The position numbers and the translations under genes were made by a program. The notes under the pieces are model-generated. The model was not told the origin of the DNA and did no database searches. It saw only the letters and a list, made by a program, of their open reading frames with translations. A DNA stretch of 64,000 nucleotides, taken from positions 186,001-250,000 of the forward strand of contig JADDOH010002000.1 of the NCBI GenBank assembly GCA_016648135.1. The letters run 5' to 3'. Positions 22,960 to 35,500 of this stretch are shown piece by piece. Source of the stretch: Agrypnia vestita. Taxonomy: Eukaryota; Arthropoda; Insecta; Trichoptera; Phryganeidae. Positions within the stretch are counted from its first letter, which is position 1; the number at the start of each line of letters is the position of its first letter.

Positions 22960-23421
22960 CATATTATTATTACTTTGAGTTAGCTCATATACAAGAATCG
23001 GGGGGTTTTTTTTTTGCCAGAAATGTAAATTTTTTTAGCCGAAGGCGTTGACAAACTATCGGACCTCCCAAATTTTTCATACGACTTAGCTTTCTGCGGA
23101 ATAATTATCTGGCGCTGCCGAGATTCTACGGTCATTCGTCTGCGATTCGAGCATCGTCGTAACCTCGAAAATGTATATAAACATCAGTCTTGAATTGCTA
23201 ACCAATATATTCTAATAAAGCCAAAACAACGACAATGCTCGAAGCGCAAATGTGTGAGCACGTGCGTACAGCCTATGCGTGTTGCTCCTTATGACGGTGG
23301 TCTAGATTAGCGTGATAAAGGCAACGCGACGCACAGCTCACCCGATACCAATATAAAAATTAATTTTGACCAAATAGTGTCAATATTTTTTATGAAATCA
23401 CATTGAGTCTGTTGGTGATGT
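22960..23421 (-). other. Region after the PH/PDZ gene: 3' leader and a possible LTR fragment
   Basis: The minus-strand 3' leader of the PH/PDZ gene must start here, but I see no clear polyadenylation signal. On the plus strand, TATATAAA (23,174-23,181) is followed 33 bp later by AATAAA (23,214-23,219), a spacing found in short LTRs. No paired LTR is visible. Confidence 0.3.
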
Positions 23422-23559
23422 CTATTGCACGATGTACTCCTTGTGGCCGCGTACGGCCTTGAGGGCGCTGCGCAGAAGCGAGACGAACTCAGCGGGCTGC
23501 ACGAGGATGGAGACGTCGCGCCCGACGGCGTTCAGCCGGTCTTTCACCTGAGAGTCACC
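23422..23559 (-). CDS. PH/PDZ gene, exon 14 (end of PDZ 2 and C-terminus)
   Basis: Acceptor GCTTTAAG just before 23,559. Encodes GDSQVKDRLNAVGRDVSILV, then QPAEFVSLLRSALKAVRGHK and EYIVQ, with TAG at 23,422-23,424. It completes the last strand and helix of the second PDZ-like domain. A second acceptor 12 bp further in (TCTCAG) is also in frame. Confidence 0.8.
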   Translation of the reverse strand, partial: GDSQVKDRLNAVGRDVSILVQPAEFVSLLRSALKAVRGHKEYIVQ

Positions 23560-26500
23560 CTTAAAGCAAAAGGAAAAATTAATGTAAATTTACAAAATTT
23601 TGCATATATTTGATATCTATAATGTTAATTTTGTGATTGGACATAATTATTCATTTATATAAACTTTATTGCAATGACTGTTCAGCATTTTATGTAGATA
23701 AGACTAATTTAAGTATTAGCATTAAAGAACTCTTATGGTGCCTTAGATAATTTAGAAATTTTGCATATAAAGAATAGGAGGCATTAGGTAAAATAATTTA
23801 GAAATGTTAAAAATCAAAATGTCCATCGACACTAAATCTAATACAATTAATAACCTATTGAATTTAACGAATAACCAATTACAATAAAATCCATAAAAAT
23901 GGAAATTTGTCTTCATTCAAAATTTCACATAAGATTAAAAAAATATTAATTCAACTAACGACGTTAACTAAATTAAATTAAAAAATTTAATCAAAAAGAC
24001 AGAATGGAAAGTTAAATTATTTGCCGACTAAACAAGCCTACCATAACTTGGAAGATAACTCTAAACATTTTTGATTCAAACGACGAATTATTAGATTTTT
24101 TTTTTCAAGGGAGAACAGCATGTTGATATGTGATATCGGGCACTCTAGCTATAGAAATGGTGCAATTGGCATTAGCAGAACTGATTGCACTTTTTAAATG
24201 ATTTCTTGAAATATGCAAAAAATATATATTTTTCACAAAATTAATGGGTACTTTCTTGAGTTTTATGTTTTATCCGAATTTTGCAATGGCATAGCGATAT
24301 CCAATTTTTTTTTGGTCCATTGAATTTTGAATTAACGGGGCTCTACTGAATATTATATACACCCCGTTTCAATGTCTCCCTGTCAATCGCCACCCAACAC
24401 CCCCAACCGAAAATTTGTCCTACAAATTAATGGCTATTGTGCGACCACACTGACAAATATAGAGTGGTATCGAAACTGCTAAACATTAAAAATAATTGAT
24501 GCGATTTATTGAAAGTTTGTTGATTTGTTTAAATTAAAAAATTTAGCACGGCTACTCTTTAGGACTCTGCCCAAAATATGGCCTTCTCTCTGGCTGACGT
24601 TTCGTATCCTCGGTTCGGAGAATTGGTAACCTGCTTGTTCAAAATCTTATCATGCAGATTGTGATCAGATCGTAAACCTTTTTAAGTAGCAAGTTGAGGG
24701 GGCGCCCGTTGACCTCGGTGAGCGTTCCGGAGCCGGGCACGCCGGCCCGGTGCGCCGGACTGTCGGCCACTATCCCGGTGATGGTCGCCGACTCCAGCAG
24801 CAGGCCTGCAAAAGAAACATGCCAGTCTGACAAGGCTGAAATTGTCCAAAGTGTTGCGCTGTTTTTAGTTGCGGGCTAATCAGATAAGCGAGAATGGACA
24901 GATGGTACGGTACCTAGATCCTGCTTGTCCGAGTCCTTCTTGAGAGCGAACACGCGGCCATGGGGGAGCCTCTTGATGATGAGTTCCACCTGAAACAATG
25001 TTTGCTACAGTAAGCACACTTCATACACTACAGTAAACCATTGATTAACATTTTCTCCTTCTGGTGCTGTGAACTCTAATAGTGTGGCAGTTTCATGCAC
25101 GAGGAATCACTGCAAACATAACTATCTGCCAGTGGTGTGCAGTGGGTATAAACTTAGGTTATGCTGTGACCGACTATATACCTAGGTATATTAAATATAT
25201 ATATACGCATATATATACATAAGAGTATATATATTTTTAAATTTTTTTAACTATATATAATGAACTATTTTGAGTAGCTTCAATCCAAAAAAATAACTGC
25301 ACTATAAAAGAAGTTGTTCCCCACGGAAACAATTAAATAGCAGGTGCGGTCCGCTGAGTTCGCTTCCGAAGCCGCCGATGTACTAGCAGGCCGGGAGTGT
25401 AGAGCGCAGAAAATTCTTCAAGTCCAGAATCCGTGCCAAGTCATCGCCTCAGGTGGTAAAACAAGTCCAATAAATCCAAAATCGTAGCCAAGTCCAAATG
25501 CAGAAGTCAGTAGAAAATCCAGAGTCCAAATCCAAAGAAGAAAAGCAGGGTGTGAAGTAAAACGCAGAATAAAATGTTCCAGTAGGCGTACTCGGCAGAG
25601 GCTCCCAGCAGAATGAGGCTCTCGCCCGCCCGGCGCAGTATTTATACAGTGCGGAAAGCTTCCCCCTGACTCGCGCCGCCGACCAATCAGCGCGCTCGAT
25701 TCACCGGGCGCTTCGAGCGCAAAATGACGGCCTCCCGTGCCGATTCGCGGATTAAAATTGAATATTTTAATCGATAGCAAATTAAACGCCACCCCCCCGG
25801 GGATTTTAACGCATCATCTATACCAATCTATGTCTTGCCCATAGGATGATGTCGTTTACTGGAACCGCAAGAGTGAATTTACCTAGTTATTCAACAAAAT
25901 ATGCCGATTTACCGCGGCATTTTCAAGAATTAATTTACATTTAATTCGGTTAAAAATAGTAAACATGATTTTACGAGATTCTAAGTTATACCATTAGATA
26001 GATCTCAACCAAGCGCATCCTTTGGTGATATCTTCAAGTATGTCGGATAGATATTAATTGCGTAATAGGCAGACAAAGTGTGTCACCACAAATAAAGCGC
26101 ACTAGCTAACTTTCAGACACGCAAAAACATATCACTCCCATAGATGTTCACATGAGGAACACAATAAAAAATGTTTCAGCTCGCTAGGACGTCCGTAACG
26201 TCCGTAATCAGAGTTCAAAAATATTCGCTGGCGGCCCTCAACTCCAGCCGCACGGCGCCATCATGGCGCCGGGTTTTTTCCATTACCCGCGCGGGCTGCG
26301 TACAGGCGGCGCGGTCAAGCGAGTTTATCAGGGCCCACGCGAGATATTTTACTCTCAATTTAAACATTTTTTATTTTAATTTCTACTTTACAATACCACA
26401 CAAAGGACTCATTTGGCACATTTAAATACTTATGTATTTTTACTTCCTCGCCTCTTCGAGGCAGGACATTTACATAAATTCCATCAAAATAGCGGCCATT

Positions 26501-29500
26501 CTATGATAGTCCGCGGCGCTCCGCGCGATTTAAAAATGATTTTATTCCCATCGCGCGAGCTTTCCCTGTATATCAAGACCACGAAACATCAATTTTATTC
26601 AATATTACATTTACAAATGTCTTATCTAATTCTTAAATATTTCATTCTTAAGATATTTCATTAAATATTTCATCAAACTTAAATATTTCATTTTCTTAAG
26701 TATTTCAAATATTTCAACACTTTACAAGATAAGACCAAAAATGCAATTTCTTCGTGGAACTTTTCCAACGCCCTCCGTCGGAGATGTCACATATCGCGTC
26801 GGTGCAGTATCCTCTTCAGCTAGGATCGCAACGCCGGCTCGCTGCCCGCGCCGACTATCCGCTTGGAGGCGAGGTGGGTCCATACAACAGACCTGAGCCC
26901 CCCGAAAGGGCCAACATTCATGACTTCAGACGGGTCATCATCATCCCGTCGTCATATCAGACGGGTCATCATCATCATCATCCCGTCGTCATAATTCTAC
27001 CTGTCCGATACAGAAGTATTGTAAACAATATTTCCTAAATATTTTATATAGGTATAGCTAATACGGCAAAAAATTTCAATATATTTCAATTTTTATATAA
27101 TTAAATCGGAAACTAATTTCAGATATACATTTCTTTTCACAAAAATAAATCAAACATTTTATATCATTATGATGTTATGATATGACAGATGGTATTTTGG
27201 TATTTGTATTTACATTCACCATAGAAAAGATATAAAATTTACACTGAAAGTTTTGGGTGGAATTTGTGAAAAAATAACATTTCTGCAATTACGTGCACGT
27301 AGTTCTCACCTGACATATGACTTTGCTAAATTTACTTGTCTATTACACAAAACTCGCAGCCTTAAAAATACATGTTTTTTTTCTCAATTTGACTATATAT
27401 ATATGGAACGAAATATTGGGCGAAATAAATGAAGAATTGACATGAAGTTAGGCACAGAAAAGTCGGAAATAAAACTTCTAGCCGTAGGACGAATTATAGC
27501 TAGAATTTTAAATCGGAAAAAAAAAGATAGGTCACGTTAAACGGAAACGTCAGAAATAAAACTTCTAGCCATAGGATGAATTATGGCTAGAATTTTAAAT
27601 CAACATTTTCTTAGGATAAGGATTATTTAATTAATATTTTTTTCCCAGAATCTTTACTAATGCACAGTTTTTTTGCTTGTATGCGCTGCACGCCACTGCT
27701 ATTTGCACATATCAAGGCAGCCAACTGAAGCAAGTATGCGTGTGATTCCTTAATTTTAGATATCGCGACAGAGTATGCATAGAAAAAGAGAATTCCATAA
27801 GTGAACTTGTACTAAACATAGAAGTTGTCTGTATATAGATAGAAAAGAACAAAATATTAAAGAAAACAAAGTGTAAAAATAGCCGTATGTAAAAAAATCC
27901 TCCAAGCATTGGTAGACAGTGGTACGTACCTGCCCCTGGCCCTGCGCGAGTGCCCGGCGCGCCGCTCGTGCGCTGCTCACCCCCGCGCCGCCCACGGCCG
28001 CCAGCCGGTCGCCGATGTGCAGCGCGTTGTACAGGAGCGGATGCGCGCGCTGCCTCCAGCCCGCCACCCTGTCAATACCGCAAGCCTCAGTACCAACAAC
28101 TATTGTTATATTTATCCAACATGAATTACACAAGTCCACAGATACGAGGCTATTTATGAGAAACGTCTATCAAAATCTCTTATATGATCGCCTAGGGCTT
28201 ACAACATGTACGAGCCGGATTAAGTGGTCATTCTACACAATGCAACGTTCACCAATTTTATTGTAAGAACATTCACACGTTATCTAATTTTTAAAAGTTG
28301 CATTTCACCAATTCCATTGTAAGAACATCCACACATTATCTAATTTTTAAAAGTTGCATTTCACCAATTCCATTGTAAGAACATCCACACATTATCTAAT
28401 TTTTAAAAGTTGCATTTCACCAATTCCATTGTAAGAACATCCACACATTATCTAATTTTTAAAAGTTGCATTTCACCAATTCCATTGTAAGAACATCCAC
28501 ACATTATCTAATTTTTAAAAGTTGCATTTCACCAATTCCATTGTAAGAACATCCACACATTATCTAATTTTTAAAAGTTGCATTTCAAATCTGGGAACCT
28601 TCCGTATATTTGATTAGATTATGCTAGAGGTATCATGCCCAGCTATGAAATCTGTGTATACTGTTTTGTGAGAAAGGACTACGGATGTCTCAAACATAGT
28701 CCAATCAAATACACGGATCTATAATTCATCTTAATTAAATAATAATCCCACAGTGGACAAATCCAGAATATTTTATTTTATCCATAATTTAAAATAATTT
28801 GAACAAGTGGTTTCTTCAGATTTGGTTACATTTTGAATCTGGCAATGGCAACCTGCGCACTGCGCTGCGTACAAAGTTTTGAAGCAAATATAATATAAAA
28901 TATATTGCTTTAAAAAAATTCCAATCAAAAAATAGACATCTCATTAGTGACATCTGTGCTTAATTAAGGGAATGAAAAAGCCTTGGATACAGGTCGCGCT
29001 AAGGACAATTAGAACATACATTTGAAACGAGTTGTAAAATTTAAATATAAATACAACTTCCAAAAATTTGATAGATGGGATTGTCTATCGTGGGTGGAAA
29101 TGGTGAACGTTGCATTGTGTAAAGTGATCACTTAAGCCAGCCGTACGATAAGTCGTAAGCCCTATGAACACCCAAAGACTTCCATACCTACTTTCCCGTA
29201 AAAAATATAATTTCATCTCTTTGCGACATCTATAATATATCTTGATAAATTATAATATAGAAGATACACATCTTAATCTTAAAATGGCTGTTCTTGCACT
29301 AAAAAATATGTATCAAATGCAAATACATCACTTTCCATTGTAAAACAATAGTAGAACACAGTAGAATTAACCTGTACAAAAATACAACACAACTCAAAAA
29401 TGTTTTTATTAGAGATTACGAGATTAAAATCAGTGTGTTAATGGTTAATTATGACTAGTTATAGCCGCGCCGCAGTGGCACCAGAGTGCAGACGAGGAGA

Positions 29501-32500
29501 GCTCACCACACGGCCCCGTAGATGTCCACGAGCGCGACGGCCTGCTCCGGGCAGTCGCGCGCCCTCAGCAGCAGGCGCACCCCGCCCTCGTGCGCCATCT
29601 CCCCGCGCAGCCGCAGCACTTGCTGCTCCCTCAGCGACAGCACCGCTGCGGACAGAGGAACACTCCCGCGTTAATCTGTGCTCGAGACCCACTCAACCGA
29701 CTACTAGCGGTCTATGGAACATTCAATTTATACTTAACAGGTTACCTTAGTCACCTCTGTAAAATTAACCAATTTCTACTTAAATTTTATTCTCCTAGGC
29801 TGTTAACTTTTTTAAGCTTACTCTAAGTTTCCCAGCAAATATACTGTCATAACATTCTAAAAACAAGAGCATGTCCAGAAGCACATAATTGAGGATTCTG
29901 AATCGAGGGTCTGAATCATTTTAAAAGATTTCTGAATCGTCTAGAAACCGTTAGAACCCAAGAGAATATTTGATACAAAGGCTAGTCGAGCATACGGGTA
30001 TACCTTCCCCACACAAGATGTGTTAGTATACCACAAGAGATCTAGCATACATTTAGTTACCGGTTAATATACCACAAGAGATCTAGCATACATTTAGTTA
30101 CCGGTTAATATACCACAAGAGATCTAGCATACGTTTAGTTCCCGGTTAATATACCACAAGAGATCTAGCATACATGAGGTTCCCGGTTAATATACCACAA
30201 CAGATCTAGCATACATTTAGCTCCCGGTTAATATAAAACAAGAGATCTAGCATACATTTACTTCCCGGTTAATATACGACAAGAGATCTAGTTTTAGTTC
30301 CCGGTTAATATACCACAAGGGATCTAGCATACATTTGATTCCTAGATAATATACCACAAGACATCTTGTAGCATATACTTAGCTTCTGGTTAATAAACCA
30401 AAAAGGTTCTATGTAACATTAGTTGAACCAAATATGAGGTACTTACTGTAACCCGTCAAAAATGATGGTACTTTTACATGTCAGTTTCTAAGGAATAAGT
30501 ATTTATTTACATATCTTAATTTTAAAAAATAAAAATAAATCGAAAAAAGAAACATTGGAAAAAAGATTTTTGGAAAAATATAACTTTTTTAAAAAAAAGT
30601 TTACAGACGTTATACGAAGCTACACAGACAGACAGACAACAAAATTATTATAATTGGGATTGTTACCTTGAGACTTGACAGGCTTGTTGGCGATGGAAGA
30701 ACTTGAATTTTCATCTGGAAAATATTAAAATCCCTCAATGACAGACATAATAAAGATCAAGATAATCATCTTTAACACTTTCACGAGAACTACTTGTCGG
30801 AACACGGAATATGAATTGGATAAGTTAAGAGGGGTACTGAAATAAAGATCAGAAGAAAAGCACGCTCTTACCTTTGTCCTTTTGGTCCAGGTCGAAGGAA
30901 CAACGATAGTTTTCTCCCTTATCAGAAGGAAATTTTATGTGTGGCACCTTAATCCTTATCCGAAGACTTTACGCTCACGTAAACGGGGCACACACAAAAC
31001 TCAGAACAAAAACACGTCGAGCCAACGAGACAGTTCAAAGTTGAATGGTAAATGTCATAGATAAGAGGTTTTAGTAGAGCGTGCACTATGAAAAGGTGAA
31101 GGAAGGTGGTTGTGTTCAGTGACACTAGTCCTGTTCATAAGATGGAACCTTACTGTTGTAGGGTATTCAAAAGGAATCAGTCGTTACCAGAACGTAGGGT
31201 GGTGCTGCTCAGCGAGTTGCTCCGTCTCCTGTCAGCCCTGGTGTCTGCCTGGCTGGCCAGCGGGCGGCGGGGGGCCGGGCCTGCAGGCGCTGGCGGGCGG
31301 GGCCTCGCCACCTGCTAGAGGTAGTAGAGATATAGACAAAATTACTAATGTTTTTCATAATATTAGTTTTATAGTAAAGATATTTAATGATGTCGCATAG
31401 CTGACCTTCGCGTCGCCGGCCCTGATGATGGTGGGCTGCGTTCTGTCATTGTGCTCCGACCAGTTCCTCCTCAGCGAGGATTCCACTCGGACCGCGCTCT
31501 CCAGATTTCTGTTCTTTCCGAACATGTTGTTGAGCTTGGAGGTGAACGCCCCGCCCTTCCTGGTGCCCGATGTGCCCTGCTGCGGGGCGTCGTCCGCGGC
31601 GGTCTCCGAGGCGTAGAACTGGCTCGTCTTCGCCGGCTTCGCAGGGTCTCGGAGATTAAAATTCCTGAACTTGGACATTATGTTAAGTTCTGTCAGCCCG
31701 CGCGTGAATATCCTCAGCCGCGCGTCGTTAGCTTCTATGGGTTTCTTCTGCACTTTCGCTGTCGCGTTCAAATTGACATCTTCGCTGTTGCCGGTACTAT
31801 CTGGCTCTGGATTTCTAGGAGCATCTTCGTTTGAATTCATTCTTAGATTTCTGACTTCGGCCTCGTCCCTTCTGAAGGTGCCTTCGTTCATTTTAACTCC
31901 GTCCGTTTTTGAAGCGCTCTCATTTCTGTGCTCCGCGGAGGACGGCTCGCCTCCGTTTCTTATCCATGAAAGAAATTCATAATCTCCATTGGCGTTCACC
32001 TCGCTAGCGGAATTATCGTTAATTTTTTTTCTCTCGCCGACGCTATCGCCACCTTCGCCTGTATTAATGTTCGCAATCTGTCTCGAATTGAGAAACAGCT
32101 CGGAATTTTCTAAACGTTCCGCAATCGCTTTCACCCTGTCGCTCTTCTTGGGCGACGCAGGTACGTCAACAACCAGCTTGGGCACGGCGACCCGCTTGCC
32201 CTTGTCGACCGGCGCCTTGTTTTTTGACACGGTGAACGGCGTGAAGACGCTCTCATACACCCCATCCTCCGCGTTTTCTCGCACACTCTTTGCAGGGCCG
32301 CCCTCCGACTGTCTCCGGAGAGTAGCCGGCACCTGGATTTTAAATGTGTTATTCCCGCAACTTTGCATCTGTTCCGTTTTGTTCTGCTGGTCGGACATGG
32401 TGCTGTGCCGGATATGGCCGTAGCCGGAGCCGATCGTCACCTGTTCCTCCGGAGCTTGTTTACGTCTAAAAACGATTTCGTCATCGTCATCCTTGACTCT

Positions 32501-35500
32501 GAATAGTGTATTTTCTTGCGAAACATTAACGTAACTTGCGCCGCTACAGTTTCTAAGATTATTTTCGATCCTTTCTATAACCTCTCGGAAGCACTTTGCA
32601 TCGTCTGTCGCGTTATTCGTTAATTTCACTGCGTCAGAACTGCCGGTAATACGAATGTCGGTATCCACGCCACATCTTTCGACAGGGTTCTCTGGATTTA
32701 AACTATCTGAAACGTTAGATATTTTCTGTTCGAAATCTGTCACTTTCGTTCCGGATTGAAAGTCCGCACCTGCCCGATCGGTGACCGTGATGATTGTGAC
32801 GTTAGAACACTCTGGAACGTCGCAGACCATCTCACCCCTGTAGTTGTCTAGAATCTGTTCAGTGCCGACGGAATCCGGAACAGACGACGTACGGTTGAGG
32901 AGATATTTCCTTCTGAAACAAAAAAAAGTCTTTATATATAACTAAACTTCCACCCAATATGCATCTACCGTATATTGCTATTCTGAATCTTGACGGTTAT
33001 GTATAACATTGTGATGCCGTCAATTTTGACATTTTAAGTTTGACAGGTTTGAAATTAATGAATTCAATCAATTAGAAAGCTCATTATTCATAATTGTGAA
33101 TAACTTAATGTTTGTTTACGTTTTAGAGTTTTCTGATCTGATTGAATTCATTAATTTCAAACCTGTCAAACTTAAAACGTCAAAATTGGCAGCATTATAA
33201 TGTTATGTTCAGAATACGGTGGAGTATTTATCCACCAAATAACCATCTGCAAAAAATGGACCGTTGCTGACCCCAAACAATTATATTTTAATAACCGAGA
33301 TCTATAATGAATATAAAATAATACATATCTAAAATAAAATACAGTAGAACCTCCTACTCCCTTCAAATCTTATAAAAGCAATAAAAAACCATGGTTTTAT
33401 CTCAAAAGGCGTTGGAAATAATGAAACGAAAAGAATGAACATAAAAAAAACAAAGTTAATTTAAACTTATATTACAAAATACTAAAGTGTTTTGTTGGGG
33501 ACTGTCTTTTCTTGAAAACATCGGTTGCTTGAAGCTCATCAGGTTTATGTCTCACGAAAAACCTATTTAACAATATTTGTTTCTTTTTATAATGTTGCGG
33601 AAATGAAACATGACATTTTCATTAAATAGATTTACAATACAATTTTTAAGTTTTATCATTGTGATATTTTTAACTGAAGCAATTTTTCATCACGATTTTT
33701 GTTCATAAATCAAATTGTCGCGAAGGCTAGATTTAATTTGGAGTTATTAAATCGTAGGAATGAAATATACAGATTACATTATGATTGTCATCGAGGCCTT
33801 TACCTGGCGGCCACTGCTGGTTTGACGGTATTTTTGACGTCGTCCTTTCTTCCATCGCGTAGACCTGTTTCGCTCGTCTGAGTGAGGCTCACGTACACGC
33901 CAAACGCTGGTTCGCTCGCCTCCGATTCTCCAGCCAGCTCTGAAACATTGCGAGTTTGAAACACATATAGCGTGATATTTAAAACAAATTAGCAGCTAAG
34001 CAATCGGTAATCTGAGTAAAGACTGCGACTTGATTCAAACTGCTATATAACACTTTTCAAACTAAAAGTAGCCTTTTAATGCGATAAATGGTATAAAGAG
34101 AAAACGTAAATATTTTGTCCAGTATTTGACATATGCCGCACATGCGCAATTGCGCAATGATTGCTAGATTGACCAGTAACAAAAAAGTATACAAGTGGCG
34201 AGGTTCAGACAATTTTAAAATACATATACATATGTATAGTTTAAATATGTAAATATTAAATACATTATTTTTATAAGTGACCAATAGATAATATTTGATG
34301 TGCATAATATTTCTACACATTAAATATTATCTGCATGTATTTTAAAACAATCTGTACTTCTCTCTACTTTATACGGTTTCCGCATTTGTTTTTTTAAGCT
34401 GGCAATGGAAACACGTACAATACTTACACCATTTGTAGCGCATTCATATTATTATTCGCATTCAGATTGTCCGGGATGCGAATTTACATAAAACATAAAA
34501 TATAAAAACAAATGCAAAAATGGGACAAGAGAAATTAAAAACCTATTTTGGTTTCCGACGCAGCATCATCGGTCAAAATGGCGTCTTTACTTCTGGGGGC
34601 TGGTGTCGGTTTTGTCGACTTTTCTTTGACGTCGCTCGCGATGTTCACTTGCTTCGGGCTGGACCTTGCGTCGGCGCCCGCGTGATTCAGAAGTCGCTTC
34701 TTGAAGTGCTCATATTTTTTTGCATTCAAATCCACCTGGGAAAACAGTGTCATTAAAAATTGCCATTTTAATTATATATTAATATAAATTATTTTATAAG
34801 TACCTATATGGGGGCGACGCTTTCAATGATCGCGCAGTTTGTTTAAAAGTTGCACACCACGCATAACAGTGTGCCTATTCATTACATCCCTTCAGTAAAA
34901 ATTCTCCCTCACCACACACAAGAATCATAATTCTTTTTGGTGAAGTATAACATATTAGGTCCTTACATACGAAATTGGCGTTTAGTATGGGAGGAACATA
35001 AAGCCGATTTTTTTTTATTATAATATATTTATTTAATCAAAGTATGTACCATTGCTATCTATGCACTTTTGCCATCTCATAGGTAGTTCATCGATCCCTT
35101 TACTAAAAAAACCATTCGGACGGGAAACAATAAAATCTTTGAAGGCGGTTTGGACTGCCCCATCGGAGTTGAATTTTTTCCTTTGCAAGAAGTTATCCAA
35201 ATTTCGAAAAAAATGGTAATCTATTGAGGCAAGGTCCGGAGAGTACGGTGGATGTCTTAGACATTCCAATTGAAGCTCCTCTAATTTGGTAGCCGTCTGT
35301 TGTGCAGTGTGTGGTCTAGCGTTATCATGAAGCAGCAGTGGCCTAGAGCGATTAACCAGCCTCGGTTGTTTAGCAGCTAGCTTTTCCATCATGGTTTGCA
35401 GTTGCTGACAATAGACATCTGCCGTAATCGTCTGGCCAGATTTAAGAAAGCTGTAGTGAACGACACCAGCACTAGTCCACCAAACGCTCACAAGTAACTT

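Larger units (their letters stand above)
25130..27698. mobile_element. hAT-like element in intron 11 of the PH/PDZ gene
   Basis: Ends CAGTGGTGTGCAGTG and GCTGCACGCCACTG are inverted. The flanking 8-mers ctatctgc (25,122-25,129) and ctatttgc (27,699-27,706) match at 7 of 8 positions, as a slightly aged hAT target duplication would. Length 2,569 bp. The interior is unusually G/C-rich between 25,320 and 26,950 and may include another insertion. No transposase frame recognised. Confidence 0.65.

Noticed and set aside
22960..23260. A solo LTR with TATA box and AATAAA
   Set aside because: No clear TG...CA ends, no target duplication and no second LTR; mentioned only as a possibility.
28263..28587. 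A CRISPR array
   Set aside because: Units are directly adjacent, there are no spacers, and the genome is eukaryotic.
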